Below are positions 1-7,417 of a DNA stretch of 64,000 nt, piece after piece. The stretch comes from UBA1731 sp964567665 (GTDB taxonomy: Bacteria; Verrucomicrobiota; Kiritimatiellia; RFP12; UBA1067). The stretch covers positions 44,898 through 108,897 of the forward strand of contig CAZMNN010000002.1 in assembly GCA_964567665.1 (NCBI GenBank), read 5' to 3'. How positions within the stretch are numbered: the first letter of the stretch is position 1; each line of letters starts with the position of its first letter. The notes under the pieces were generated by a model. It was not told where the DNA came from, made no database searches, and saw nothing but the letters and a program-made list of their open reading frames with translations. The translations under genes and the position numbers were made by a program.

Positions 1-867
1 GCCGATGCTGCCCCACGGTACGCCAGCCTTCACCGCACCGGCTGCGGCTGAGGCCGTCTGCGCACCGATGATGCCCATGCCGATGGCAAGCACGATGATG
101 CCGAGCACGTCGTCGATCACGGCGCCGGCCATGATCGTCACGCCCTCCTCGGAGTCCATCTTGCGGCGTTCGGAGAGGATTCGGGCGGTGATTCCGACGG
201 ATGTCGCCGTGGACATGATGCCCATGAACAGCGCGGTCGGATCAAGTATCGCCTTCATCAGCTCACCGTTCTGGACGAACGTGTGGAGCTTCGCAAGGCA
301 GCCGATTCCGCCGAGAAGGTCAGGGAACATGCTCACCGCGTAGACCGCGCACAGGTTGCCGAAGAAGAACGAAAAGACCACGCCGCCGATGCCGACGAGC
401 GAACCCGCGAACGCAAAGCGCAGGAACATCTTCAGGTCGGTTTCGATGCCCGAAAGGAACAGCAACACCACAGAGGCTATCGTGCAGATGCCGTACAGCT
501 CCGGCGAAACGGCGAACTGCGTCTCGCCCGTCACTCTTGCCAACTCCGCAAGATACCCGCCCCTGAACAGCCCGTACTTGAAAAGACCTTCGCCAAATCC
601 GATTCCGCCCAGCGCCCACGGGCCGATGAGAATGCCTGCGCCCAGTTCGCCAAGGACGCTCGGCAATTTGACAAGCGAGGCGAGCATACCGCCCAGCTTT
701 GCAGCGAAGAGAATCAATCCGACCTGAAGCGCGAGAAGCGTCATCTTCTCCGTCAGCGGAAGCTCCTCCGCATGAAAACCCGCCGCAACGGCCGGAGCCG
801 CTTCAGCAAAAACACCCGCCGCAGCCGTCACAACAGCTGCGGCCACCAAAAACTTTTTGTTTTTCAT
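1..867 (-). CDS. CPA2-type cation/proton antiporter, 5' part (cut by window edge)
   Basis: Predicted inner-membrane Na+(K+)/H+ exchanger; 289 codons are present and the C-terminal part lies beyond position 1. Translation shows repeated hydrophobic helices, a PSVLGELGAGILIGP stretch (residues 69-83) typical of CPA2/KefB-type exchangers, and an acidic pair in IDDVLGII (251-258), where this family keeps its ion-binding aspartate. Unusually, the family domain is preceded by about 30 residues that look like a signal peptide (basic start, then an Ala/Val-rich core and AEAAPAVAAG). The ATG at 867 lies 9 bases downstream of an extended -10 with no Shine-Dalgarno site. Ion specificity cannot be judged. 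Family call is confident; exact substrate is not. Confidence 0.85.
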   Translation of the reverse strand, partial: MKNKKFLVAAAVVTAAAGVFAEAAPAVAAGFHAEELPLTEKMTLLALQVGLILFAAKLGGMLASLVKLPSVLGELGAGILIGPWALGGIGFGEGLFKYGLFRGGYLAELARVTGETQFAVSPELYGICTIASVVLLFLSGIETDLKMFLRFAFAGSLVGIGGVVFSFFFGNLCAVYAVSMFPDLLGGIGCLAKLHTFVQNGELMKAILDPTALFMGIMSTATSVGITARILSERRKMDSEEGVTIMAGAVIDDVLGIIVLAIGMGIIGAQTASAAAGAVKAGVPWGSIG

Positions 868-876
868 AATGGCGGT

Positions 877-885
877 ATTATATCA
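877..885 (-). promoter_or_regulatory. Extended -10 promoter for the antiporter gene
   Basis: On the minus strand the bases read TGA-TATAAT, a consensus -10 with a TGN extension. Nine bases separate it from the ATG at 867, so the predicted 5' leader is only a few bases. No convincing -35 was seen. Confidence 0.55.
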
Positions 886-932
886 GAAATCGCCATGCGA
901 AATCCATCGTCCGCAACACATCTGGAGCAAAT

Positions 933-987
933 GTCACTTGTCAAAGCAGATGCGACCTCCATAGTCGCATCTACTCTGACAAGCGAC
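933..987. repeat. Long imperfect inverted repeat (hairpin)
   Basis: AGATGCGAC (948-956) pairs perfectly with GTCGCATCT (964-972) across a 7-base loop. After a 4/4 internal loop, CTTGTCA (937-943) pairs with TGACAAG (977-983); after one mismatch, GTC (933-935) pairs with GAC (985-987). That is 19 base pairs in 55 bases. There is no T tract on either side, so it is not a classical intrinsic terminator. It could be an operator, a structured RNA end or a relic. Confidence 0.5.
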
Positions 988-1193
988 TCCATCAGACGCA
1001 AAGGGAGTTGCAACATCCCGTGAGCCGGCAAATAAGGAAAGGCAGAGCCAGAAGACCGACCGTCACAGCACGCCGATCTGATTGCAGCAGTCGCCGTAAT
1101 CGATCATGTCGGCACATCCCATCGACGGGAAAGTCAGCGTCTGCATTTCCTTTCTTTGCCGTGTTTGTGACAGCCGGGCTTTTGCCGTCAAAT

Positions 1194-2585
1194 TTACCCG
1201 TTTTTGAGCGCATCAAACGCAGCCCTGACAGACGGTGCGTTTTTCGTAAGTTTCTTGATGCTCAACTCGTCGGCCTTTTGGTTGGCAAGACGCAGATTGT
1301 TTTCTGAAGAGAGAAGTGCATCCTTTGTTTTCTGAAGGCGGGCAATCGTATTCTCGATCTCCTTAATTGCCGTCTTAAACTTATCGCTGGCCCTATGATA
1401 ATTGAGCGCAAACCCTTCCTTGAACTTATTCATGTTTTCTTCGAAATTACTAAAGTCCACTTGTTGATTGCGGACGACTTCAAGCTCCTGCCGGTACTGT
1501 AGCGAATTTCTTGCCGCATTCCGCAGCAGCGTGATCATCGGAATGAAGAACTGAGGACGGATGACGTACATCTTCTCATATTTGTAGGACACGTCCACAA
1601 TGCCGGTGTTATACAGTTCACTGTCGTTTTCAAGCAAAGACACCAGAATCGCATACTCGCAGCCCTTCTCTTTACGATCCTTGTCCAGCTCCTTGAAGAA
1701 ACTCTCGTTTCTATGCTTGCTGGACGTTTCGTCGGCTTCGTTCTTCATTTCAAACATGATGGAAATGAACTCTCTGCCGTTCTCGTCGTATTCGCGATAT
1801 ATGAAGTCGCCCTTGCTGCCCATTCTCGCATCGTTGTCCTTTTCAAAATAGGCATTCGGAAAGGCCGTCATGCGAATCTGGTTGAATTGCGCAAGGCAGT
1901 GCTGCTCCAGGCTTTCGCCGATCATTTTTGTGGACTGACGCGCCTTGAAGTCCTTGTAGTACTCAATCAGCTCATCCTTCATCTTCAATTCTCCCTCGTA
2001 TTGTTCCCTGAGGGATTTTTCGTTCAGCAGGCTCTCCGTCTTGCGGCTTTTGAGTTCCCCCTTGAGATCGGCGATCTCCGAAGTCATTTTGGACAGCTCT
2101 TCGTTCTTCTTTTCGACCGCCTCCGCAACGGCGAGCTTTGCCGCCGTCTCGCCGACAGCCAGTTTTGCCTGCAACTCTGCTATCTTCTTGTCTCGGGCCG
2201 AGATTTCAGCATCCTTCTTCATGAGATTTTCAGAGTGTTCCCTGATGCCCCTGGAAATCTCAATGTTCTTCTTCTCCACAGCTTCGGAGACGGCAAGGCT
2301 TCTTGCCGTTTCACCTGCATCCAACTTGGCCTTCAAATCTGCGATCAGTCGATCCCTTGCGGAGATTTCGCCATCCTTCTGCGCGATCTCCGCCGCACGC
2401 TCCTTTTCCCCCTGCAAACGAACGACTTCGAGTTCTTTTTCACGCTTGGCATCCAGCTCCTGCTCCCTGCGTTCAATCTCCTTCATGAATTCCTTGTCGC
2501 GAACCTGTCGCGCAATCTGATTGTATCCGGTTTCATCAACCTGGAAAACCTCACCGCATTTGGGGCATTTTATTTCCTGCATCAT
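1194..2585 (-). CDS. DUF2130 domain protein: zinc-knuckle-like N-terminus, coiled coil, nuclease-like fold
   Basis: 463 residues. The N-terminus has a CPKC pair (Cys7, Cys10) as in half a zinc ribbon. Residues about 25-210 are a charged coiled coil containing a tandem duplication: DGEISARD at 71-78 and DAEISARD at 125-132 start two copies about 42 residues long, 54 residues apart. The C-terminal part matches DUF2130, with an Asp260 ... Glu279-x-Lys281 arrangement (GSKGDF, then IMFEMKN) resembling the PD-(D/E)XK nuclease core. Activity and target are unknown. Last gene of a three-gene unit starting near 3340; AAGGAA lies about 8 bases before the ATG. Base composition is lower in GC than the neighbours (one sampled 60-base line had 26 GC). 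Confidence 0.85.
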   Translation of the reverse strand: MMQEIKCPKCGEVFQVDETGYNQIARQVRDKEFMKEIERREQELDAKREKELEVVRLQGEKERAAEIAQKDGEISARDRLIADLKAKLDAGETARSLAVSEAVEKKNIEISRGIREHSENLMKKDAEISARDKKIAELQAKLAVGETAAKLAVAEAVEKKNEELSKMTSEIADLKGELKSRKTESLLNEKSLREQYEGELKMKDELIEYYKDFKARQSTKMIGESLEQHCLAQFNQIRMTAFPNAYFEKDNDARMGSKGDFIYREYDENGREFISIMFEMKNEADETSSKHRNESFFKELDKDRKEKGCEYAILVSLLENDSELYNTGIVDVSYKYEKMYVIRPQFFIPMITLLRNAARNSLQYRQELEVVRNQQVDFSNFEENMNKFKEGFALNYHRASDKFKTAIKEIENTIARLQKTKDALLSSENNLRLANQKADELSIKKLTKNAPSVRAAFDALKNG

Positions 2586-2669
2586 ATAGCAATATTCCTT
2601 TCAGTTGTTCTGTTTCTGCGTTTCCATGCCGACGGCAACAGTGCCGCCGGATCCAAAAAACTTTTTCGG

Positions 2670-2978
2670 CTAAAAAACGTCTGCAATGTAACTGTACGAG
2701 TGGAAACCCTCATGCAAATATTGCCGAAACTCGTCCCAATCCTCATTCGCTTCAGTTGCGGAATAACCTACGGGAATTGCGGCCCTCAATTCTGTCCCTT
2801 GGCCAGATGGAATCCTCGACGCAAACTCGCCGTTGAAATGCATGGTCTTCATCACCACACTGCAGTGTTTCCAGCACCCATCTTCGATAAATCTGCACTC
2901 TGTGCATCCCTTCCACTCGTCGGACTGATGGCGTTCGAACTCCATGCGGCACTCTGCAAGAATCTTTTCATTGTCCAT
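2670..2978 (-). CDS. Small cysteine-rich protein of unknown function
   Basis: 102 residues, not recognised. It carries Cys25-x2-Cys28-x6-Cys35-x3-Cys39 plus Cys10, which may bind a metal, followed by an acidic, aromatic C-terminal half. The ATG has a good upstream Shine-Dalgarno (AAGGAGAG, about 6 bases away), which supports a real gene. It lies between the 81-residue gene (42-base gap) and the DUF2130 gene (84-base gap), all on one strand. No signal peptide or membrane segment. Confidence 0.7.
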   Translation of the reverse strand: MDNEKILAECRMEFERHQSDEWKGCTECRFIEDGCWKHCSVVMKTMHFNGEFASRIPSGQGTELRAAIPVGYSATEANEDWDEFRQYLHEGFHSYSYIADVF

Positions 2979-3020
2979 GAACTTCTCTCCTTTTTTGCTT
3001 TCTGTAATGCTTGGCGACCA

Positions 3021-3266
3021 TCAACCGAACGTCAATGGGTTCACTCCTCTACACGGACACACCTTCATCTTCACCGGAAAGACCTTGTGGGTGTTGAAGT
3101 ATTCCATCACGACGCGGTTGGCTTCAACTGCGCTGTACATCGTACATTCGCCGAATTGCGCCAACTCTCCGCTGTCCTTCAGGAACAGCCCGCTCTCAGG
3201 AACGAAGAGGACATAAACCCTCTCACTTCTATTGTGCTTTGTCATACGGACATTATCGTTATCCAT
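3021..3266 (-). CDS. Small protein of unknown function, first gene of the DUF2130 unit
   Basis: 81 residues, not recognised: soluble, mixed charge, ending in a short VCPCRG segment. Support for a real gene is an AAGGAGAG Shine-Dalgarno about 6 bases before the ATG and a good promoter about 45 bases upstream (3312-3340). It opens the unit that continues with the 102-residue Cys-rich protein and the DUF2130 protein. Confidence 0.7.
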   Translation of the reverse strand: MDNDNVRMTKHNRSERVYVLFVPESGLFLKDSGELAQFGECTMYSAVEANRVVMEYFNTHKVFPVKMKVCPCRGVNPLTFG

Positions 3267-3311
3267 TATCGCTCTCCTTATTCGGTTCGGTCTCGCCCGC
3301 CCACATCTCCC

Positions 3312-3340
3312 ATTATACCTTTGGGCGTGAACGATTTCAA
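3312..3340 (-). promoter_or_regulatory. Sigma70-type promoter of the small-protein/DUF2130 unit
   Basis: Minus strand: -35 TTGAAA (3335-3340), 17-base spacer, -10 TATAAT (3312-3317). It lies 46 bases upstream of the ATG at 3266 and points towards it. Confidence 0.7.
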
Positions 3341-3487
3341 CCTTCTTTTGATTTTTTCTTCAGATTTTTTTGTGGAAAACGACACACAATGCAACATCGA
3401 TAACCGAATCTTCAGTATGCGACATTTTTTCGGTATAATTAACCATATATTCTTGCATTATCCTACAGATGGTATATGTGGTGCGGC

Positions 3488-3526
3488 GTGTGTGTGTGTG
3501 TGTGGGGGGGGGGGGGAGAGAGAGAG
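3488..3526. repeat. Compound microsatellite (GT)8-G13-(GA)5
   Basis: Alternating GT from 3488 to 3504 runs into an uninterrupted run of 13 G (3504-3516) and then alternating GA to 3526. It lies about 120 bases upstream of the Flp promoter -10. Such tracts change length by slippage, but they are also prone to sequencing and assembly error. Confidence 0.9.
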
Positions 3527-3644
3527 GATTTTTGTCTCACACGGTGGCAAGGAGGGGATTGTGGAATATCGCCGCCGTTACAAAGATCCCCTTCCGGTTC
3601 CGTACGGGCCGCGCTGGGCAAGCGTGGCAAAGTGAAATGTTATT

Positions 3645-3653
3645 TGCTACAAT
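3645..3653 (+). promoter_or_regulatory. Extended -10 promoter of the Tad/Flp locus
   Basis: TGC-TACAAT, 30 bases before the Flp ATG at 3684. A start site near 3660 leaves a leader of about 24 bases that contains an AAGGAG ribosome-binding site. Confidence 0.6.
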
Positions 3654-3683
3654 ACCCGCAACAAACCAAAAGGAGAATGCGAT

Positions 3684-3908
3684 ATGATGACGAGGAAAAA
3701 CAAAAAAGGCCAGACGATGCTTGAGTACATCATCATCGTGGCCCTTATCGCGATATCGCTGATTGCGGTGTTCACGTATTTTGGCAGAGCGACCGCCAAG
3801 AAAGTCGCCGGCGCCACCGAAGCGATTTCCACCGAGGAAGGCGCAAACGCGAGATCCGCCGCCGACGACATCTCGACCGAGACGATCAAAAAGCTCGGTG
3901 AAAACTGA
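3684..3908 (+). CDS. flp: Flp/Fap-type major pilin precursor (type IVb)
   Basis: 74 residues. A short basic leader ends at Gly9, followed by QTMLEYIIIVALIAISLIAV: the prepilin-peptidase site with Glu at +5 (Glu14) and a hydrophobic helix, as in Flp pilins of Tad systems. The mature pilin would be about 65 residues with an acidic/Ser-rich tail. AAGGAG lies 8 bases before the first of two adjacent ATGs. It is the first gene of the Tad cluster, so it is probably the major, highly expressed subunit of an adhesive pilus. The processing peptidase is not encoded in this window. Confidence 0.93.
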   Translation: MMTRKNKKGQTMLEYIIIVALIAISLIAVFTYFGRATAKKVAGATEAISTEEGANARSAADDISTETIKKLGEN

Positions 3909-3925
3909 TCCGGGCAACATCTGCC

Positions 3926-4102
3926 GTGTCCGCAAGATGCACACCGCCGCACTTCAGAAGACGCAGCGGACAGACTGCGCTTGAATACATAATCGTGTTC
4001 ACGCTGCTGCTCGCCGCCGCAGGCGCGGCGTATCACTTCATGCGGGCGCCGGCGGCCGTCGCCACACACACGACGGACGTCATATGTTCGGAACGGCTCT
4101 GA
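3926..4102 (+). CDS. Second, very short Flp-like prepilin (GTG start)
   Basis: A 58-codon frame from a GTG. It reads RRRSG then QTALEYIIVFTLLLAAAGAA: a basic leader, Gly15 before the cleavage point, Glu at +5 (Glu20) and a hydrophobic helix, as in the upstream Flp pilin. The tail is only about 20 residues and ends in HTTDVICSERL. It lies 17 bases after flp and overlaps the start of the next gene by 19 bases. The start is uncertain: there is no in-frame ATG before the motif and no clear ribosome site, so it may be read by coupling. The conserved motif in the right place and frame is the main support. Confidence 0.7.
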   Translation: MSARCTPPHFRRRSGQTALEYIIVFTLLLAAAGAAYHFMRAPAAVATHTTDVICSERL

Positions 4103-4638
4103 CAGTACGCTGCCGGAAACGCGGGCAGGCGATGATTGAGACAACAATCTCGATGATTGTCGTCCTTATCGTGTTTCTCGCACTGTTCAATCTGTCCGAT
4201 CTCATGCGCACCCGGCTTCTCGTGGAGAACGCATCGGTGAAATGCGCCCGCGCCCGCGCCGTCGGGTACAACGACTTCATGCTGCGCAAGATCGCCAGGC
4301 TATCGACGATGCCGGCGGCCGGACGATGCCTCACCGATTCGTCGACAGGGGACGGAACGCTGTCCCGCAGCGAACGGTACAGCCGCATAGGCGAATACCT
4401 GTCAAGCGAATACGAGGCACAGGCGGATGCGATACTCGACTTCGAGTACTGGCGGAACGGCGACACATTTGCATCAAGCCACACGGACTCCATAAACACA
4501 TCGGCAACGGTGACGCAGCGGAGACCGCGTCTGTTCGACTTCGGGCCGCTGGCGGGGCGCACCCGCGACATCGACGGGCACACCGAAATCTCGGCCTCAT
4601 GCACCGCAGAGGCGCACTATCCCGACTATCTCCAATGA
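4084..4638 (+). CDS. tadE: TadE-like pseudopilin
   Basis: 184 residues. The leader ends RKRG14, followed by QAMIETTISMIVVLIVFLAL: prepilin-type cleavage site with Glu at +5 (Glu19) and one hydrophobic helix, as in TadE/TadF pseudopilins. The remaining about 150 residues would be periplasmic and show no other domain. It overlaps the short Flp-like frame upstream by 19 bases and the TadG-like gene downstream by 4 (ATGA), indicating one transcript with coupled translation. Probable role is as a minor pilin needed for Flp pilus assembly. Confidence 0.85.
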   Translation: MFGTALTVRCRKRGQAMIETTISMIVVLIVFLALFNLSDLMRTRLLVENASVKCARARAVGYNDFMLRKIARLSTMPAAGRCLTDSSTGDGTLSRSERYSRIGEYLSSEYEAQADAILDFEYWRNGDTFASSHTDSINTSATVTQRRPRLFDFGPLAGRTRDIDGHTEISASCTAEAHYPDYLQ

Positions 4639-5963
4639 CTGAACGCGGCGGAAAAAGCGGGCAGATGGCCATATTCCTCGTGCTGATCCTCGCGGGGCTT
4701 GTCATGCTGTTCGCGCTGAACGTGGACATATTCACGTCATCGCGATCGAAGATCCGTCTGCAGAACGCCGCCGACGCAAGCGCACTCGCCCTCGCCGGCT
4801 GGCAAGGCTCCACGCTGAACCTCATTGGAGATCTGAACGTTGCGCACATGGCGGCCATATGCCAATCCAACGAATCCGCAATCGCCGGAATCGTCTCGCT
4901 CCAGCGCCGTCTCGCATTCATGGGACCGACGGCAGGATTCAAGGCGGCAAACGATATCGCGAAACTCAACGGGACAGCGATTTCTGATGACATGACGATG
5001 GCGGTCAGGCTTGTCGCCGGATTCGTTGACGACGGCTACCGCAGAATGATTGAAACAGTCCTCAGAGATGGCATCCGCGTTGGCGTGGACAATGCTGCAA
5101 TAGTCAAAGCCGGATGCTCGGATCCACGTGCCGATCCTGATTTCTACGATGCAATAATGAGCCAAGACTTCCGCACCCTGTGCGTCCGGTTCGCAGGAGG
5201 CGCACATCAGTTGCCCTCAATCCCGTCAGGTGCGCCAGACCCCGGAGAGATTCTTCTCTCCGGCATGGACAACGCCTGCTTCGGAAGCGTCGGCGTTGGC
5301 TGGGAGAGCGGCGCAGGATACGTCAACCGCATCGGCGAACTTGTCGACTTTGCGCGGAACTGCGGATGCGGACACGTCGTCACGGAAGCAGGTCTCGTCA
5401 CAAACAGAAACCTTTTCGCTTTCAGCCCATGGTGCATCTACAGTCCGGACGAATGGCGGAGGCTTCCGGACGAATTCAACTTCTCACGCTTCCCCTGGCT
5501 TACACCTCTTCAGGAGAGATACGACACGACAGGCGGCGGAGCCACCGTCAGAGTTGAAGGATCTGTGGCGCTCACATCGATTTCGGCGCAGACGAACGCC
5601 ATCTCGGCGCTTGCGGCGGCAAAGGCGCTCGGCAGCGTGAACGGAGCGGCTGTGACCGACGTGTCGCCGCCGCTCGTGCTTCCCGCCTTCGACAAGGCAA
5701 GGCTCGTTCCGTTCGCTTTCGGAGCCGCCACCGGAAGACGGGGAATGTCAAACCTCGGCCATGTGCGTTCGCTCGCAGGTCTGCTCGGATTTAGCGGCGG
5801 CACATCGTCATACCTCGGATTTCTTGACGTCTACGACAGCGATGAGTTCCGCAGCGCGGCGGACAAGTGGTACTCCGACCACGGGCACACGGATGCAGAC
5901 GGATGCCGTCCCCCGCAGCACGGAGGCACGGAACGCGGAGGAGGAACGTCATATGGCATCTGA
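4635..5963 (+). CDS. tadG: TadG-like pilus protein (Tad domain)
   Basis: 442 residues from the ATG that overlaps the tadE stop. The N-terminus has a GQMAIFLVLILAGLVMLFAL helix after a short basic leader, followed by LQNAADASALALAGW, the hallmark Tad/TadG N-terminal segment. The long exported region contains Cys residues (GCSDP, CGCGH) that could form disulfides, and no von Willebrand domain that I can recognise. Likely a pilus-associated or tip-proximal protein of the Tad system. It ends 11 bases inside the next gene. An upstream in-frame extension to 4242 is rejected because it would cover tadE. Confidence 0.8.
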   Translation: MTERGGKSGQMAIFLVLILAGLVMLFALNVDIFTSSRSKIRLQNAADASALALAGWQGSTLNLIGDLNVAHMAAICQSNESAIAGIVSLQRRLAFMGPTAGFKAANDIAKLNGTAISDDMTMAVRLVAGFVDDGYRRMIETVLRDGIRVGVDNAAIVKAGCSDPRADPDFYDAIMSQDFRTLCVRFAGGAHQLPSIPSGAPDPGEILLSGMDNACFGSVGVGWESGAGYVNRIGELVDFARNCGCGHVVTEAGLVTNRNLFAFSPWCIYSPDEWRRLPDEFNFSRFPWLTPLQERYDTTGGGATVRVEGSVALTSISAQTNAISALAAAKALGSVNGAAVTDVSPPLVLPAFDKARLVPFAFGAATGRRGMSNLGHVRSLAGLLGFSGGTSSYLGFLDVYDSDEFRSAADKWYSDHGHTDADGCRPPQHGGTERGGGTSYGI

Positions 5964-6570
5964 CGCAAGACGTTCCGGACAGGCGATGACCGAGTTTGTC
6001 GTGGCGATACTCGCCATGATGCTGATCGTCCTCGCGATGGTGGAGTTCCTGCCGGTGTTTCTCGACAACTTCAGCCTTCTGAAGGAGGTTCGCGAGGAGG
6101 CCGGAACAGCATCCATCACGGCTTCGTCCGGAATATCCGTGGCCGACAGGCAGGATGAGTTCGATGCGGACATCCCAGACCTGCTCATCGACAGGGATCT
6201 CACATCAGGGTACTTCTCGGAAAAGATGCGAATGCCGGCGGCAAATCTTGCCGCCCGCGAATACGCAGCCATACCGGCCATATCCGGTGCGACTGAGACA
6301 TTGCGGTACTCCAATCGGGCGGGAACGGCGGAATTCGTCTCCGCACTCTCGCCGCTCTCGCCATCCGAAGCGCTTGCCCGCGCCGAAGGGACGATGGCCG
6401 GGGCGGGCTGGCAACCGCACCCGATAGAGGCGGACGATGCGCGGCTTTTCACGATCGGCGACACCTCCGCCCCTTCGGCGGTGGCAGCCGTACATGTGCA
6501 GCTCTCCACCGAAGGTGATGGCCTTACCGTGATCACGATAGCCGCGAGGGCGGCCGGTGCGTCTCTATAG
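5953..6570 (+). CDS. TadE/TadF-like pseudopilin
   Basis: 205 residues from an ATG preceded by GGAGGAGG. SDARRSG9 is followed by QAMTEFVVAILAMMLIVLAM: prepilin-type site with Glu at +5 (Glu14) and one hydrophobic helix. The rest is an Ala/Ser-rich exported domain without recognisable motifs. With tadE and tadG it makes a trio of minor pilins. Whether it corresponds to TadF or to a second TadE cannot be decided by eye. Confidence 0.82.
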   Translation: MASDARRSGQAMTEFVVAILAMMLIVLAMVEFLPVFLDNFSLLKEVREEAGTASITASSGISVADRQDEFDADIPDLLIDRDLTSGYFSEKMRMPAANLAAREYAAIPAISGATETLRYSNRAGTAEFVSALSPLSPSEALARAEGTMAGAGWQPHPIEADDARLFTIGDTSAPSAVAAVHVQLSTEGDGLTVITIAARAAGASL

Positions 6571-6582
6571 TCAATTCAAATA

Positions 6583-6591
6583 TGGTACAAT
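6583..6591 (+). promoter_or_regulatory. Extended -10 promoter in front of cpaB
   Basis: TGG-TACAAT, followed after only 6 bases by the cpaB ATG at 6598. The predicted transcription start falls on the start codon, so this internal promoter would make a leaderless mRNA. There is no Shine-Dalgarno site. Confidence 0.6.
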
Positions 6592-6597
6592 AACGCC

Positions 6598-7407
6598 ATG
6601 AAACAGAAGATCGTCTTGATTGCCGCCGTAATCGCCGGACTTGTCGCCGCATTGCTGACACGTTTCTATCTGTCCGCCAAGGACGCAGAAATCGCCGACA
6701 TGAAAGCTCGGTTCGAGAAACGGTTCGGAGTGATGGAGGTTCTGTGCTTCGCAGAGAACGTGCCGGGCGGCACGATACTGTCCAGAAGCCAGCTCGGCAC
6801 AAGAACGGTGCCGCAGGCGGGGCTGCGCGGGCAGGCACTTACGATAGACAATCTCGGAGATGTGCTGGGGCGAAAGATACTGCTTGGACACAGCAAGGGC
6901 GAAGTGCTCTTCTGGGCCGACATCGAGGGCGGGAATCCAAGAACGGTGGGGCTTGCATCGACGATAAAGAAAGGAATGCGCGCCGTGTCGATAAACGCCG
7001 CCGGTGCGGCATCGGTGACGGGCATGGTGACGCCGAACGACCATGTTGACGTAATCGGCACGTTCACATTCCCCGATGAATCCGGCAAACGCGACCAGGC
7101 GGCGCTCGTGACCTGCACGATACTTCAGAACGTCCTGGTACTGGCGACCGGCAAGATCACAGCGAAGATGGCCGGTCGCGACAGCGACGGACCAAACGGC
7201 TCATACTCCACCGTCACGCTGGAGGTCACTCCGCGAGAGGCGGAAATGCTTGCGTTCGCCGAGCAGATGCGCGGCAGGCTCTCGCTCTCACTGCGCAACA
7301 GGAGCGACGTATCATACGAGAAGGAACTGCCGCAGGTCGATTTCGCGAAGATCAGGTCAGAGATCGAGGAACTGAACCTCAAGCGGCAGATGAAAGTGAC
7401 GAAATAA
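6598..7407 (+). CDS. cpaB: Flp pilus assembly protein CpaB/RcpC
   Basis: 269 residues. An N-terminal membrane helix (residues 4-25) is followed by a SAF-type domain (about 45-110; PGGTILSRSQLGTRTVP) and the CpaB/RcpC domain (KKGMRAVSINAAGAASVTGMVTPNDHVDVIG). In Tad systems this protein sits in the periplasm and helps assemble or gate the secretin channel. The secretin gene itself is not in the window. It is followed 10 bases later by the ATPase gene. Confidence 0.9.
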   Translation: MKQKIVLIAAVIAGLVAALLTRFYLSAKDAEIADMKARFEKRFGVMEVLCFAENVPGGTILSRSQLGTRTVPQAGLRGQALTIDNLGDVLGRKILLGHSKGEVLFWADIEGGNPRTVGLASTIKKGMRAVSINAAGAASVTGMVTPNDHVDVIGTFTFPDESGKRDQAALVTCTILQNVLVLATGKITAKMAGRDSDGPNGSYSTVTLEVTPREAEMLAFAEQMRGRLSLSLRNRSDVSYEKELPQVDFAKIRSEIEELNLKRQMKVTK

Positions 7408-7417
7408 CGCACACGCC

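Larger units (their letters stand above)
868..1193. other. Gene-free stretch between antiporter and DUF2130 gene
   Basis: These 326 bases hold the antiporter promoter (877-885), a long imperfect hairpin (933-987) and a weak 6-bp stem just past the DUF2130 stop (1169-1174 with 1184-1189, no T run). Short open frames here have no start signals or recognisable sequence, so I see no gene. Confidence 0.6.
3267..3683. other. Gene-free regulatory stretch between the DUF2130 unit and the Tad locus
   Basis: These 417 bases hold a minus-strand promoter (3312-3340), a TATAAT on the plus strand near 3433-3440 that drives nothing obvious, a compound microsatellite (3488-3526), a short inverted repeat (GGGGAT near 3555 against ATCCCC near 3587) and the Flp promoter (3645-3653). 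Short open frames across the microsatellite look like repeat translation, not genes. Confidence 0.6.

Noticed and set aside
1713..3635. 640-codon plus-strand frame covering the DUF2130 unit and the microsatellite
   Set aside because: It runs through two genes with good ribosome sites on the other strand, and its translation resembles antisense coding.
3469..3724. Short frames translating the microsatellite into Val/Cys/Gly repeats
   Set aside because: They depend on the simple repeat, have no ribosome site and match nothing.
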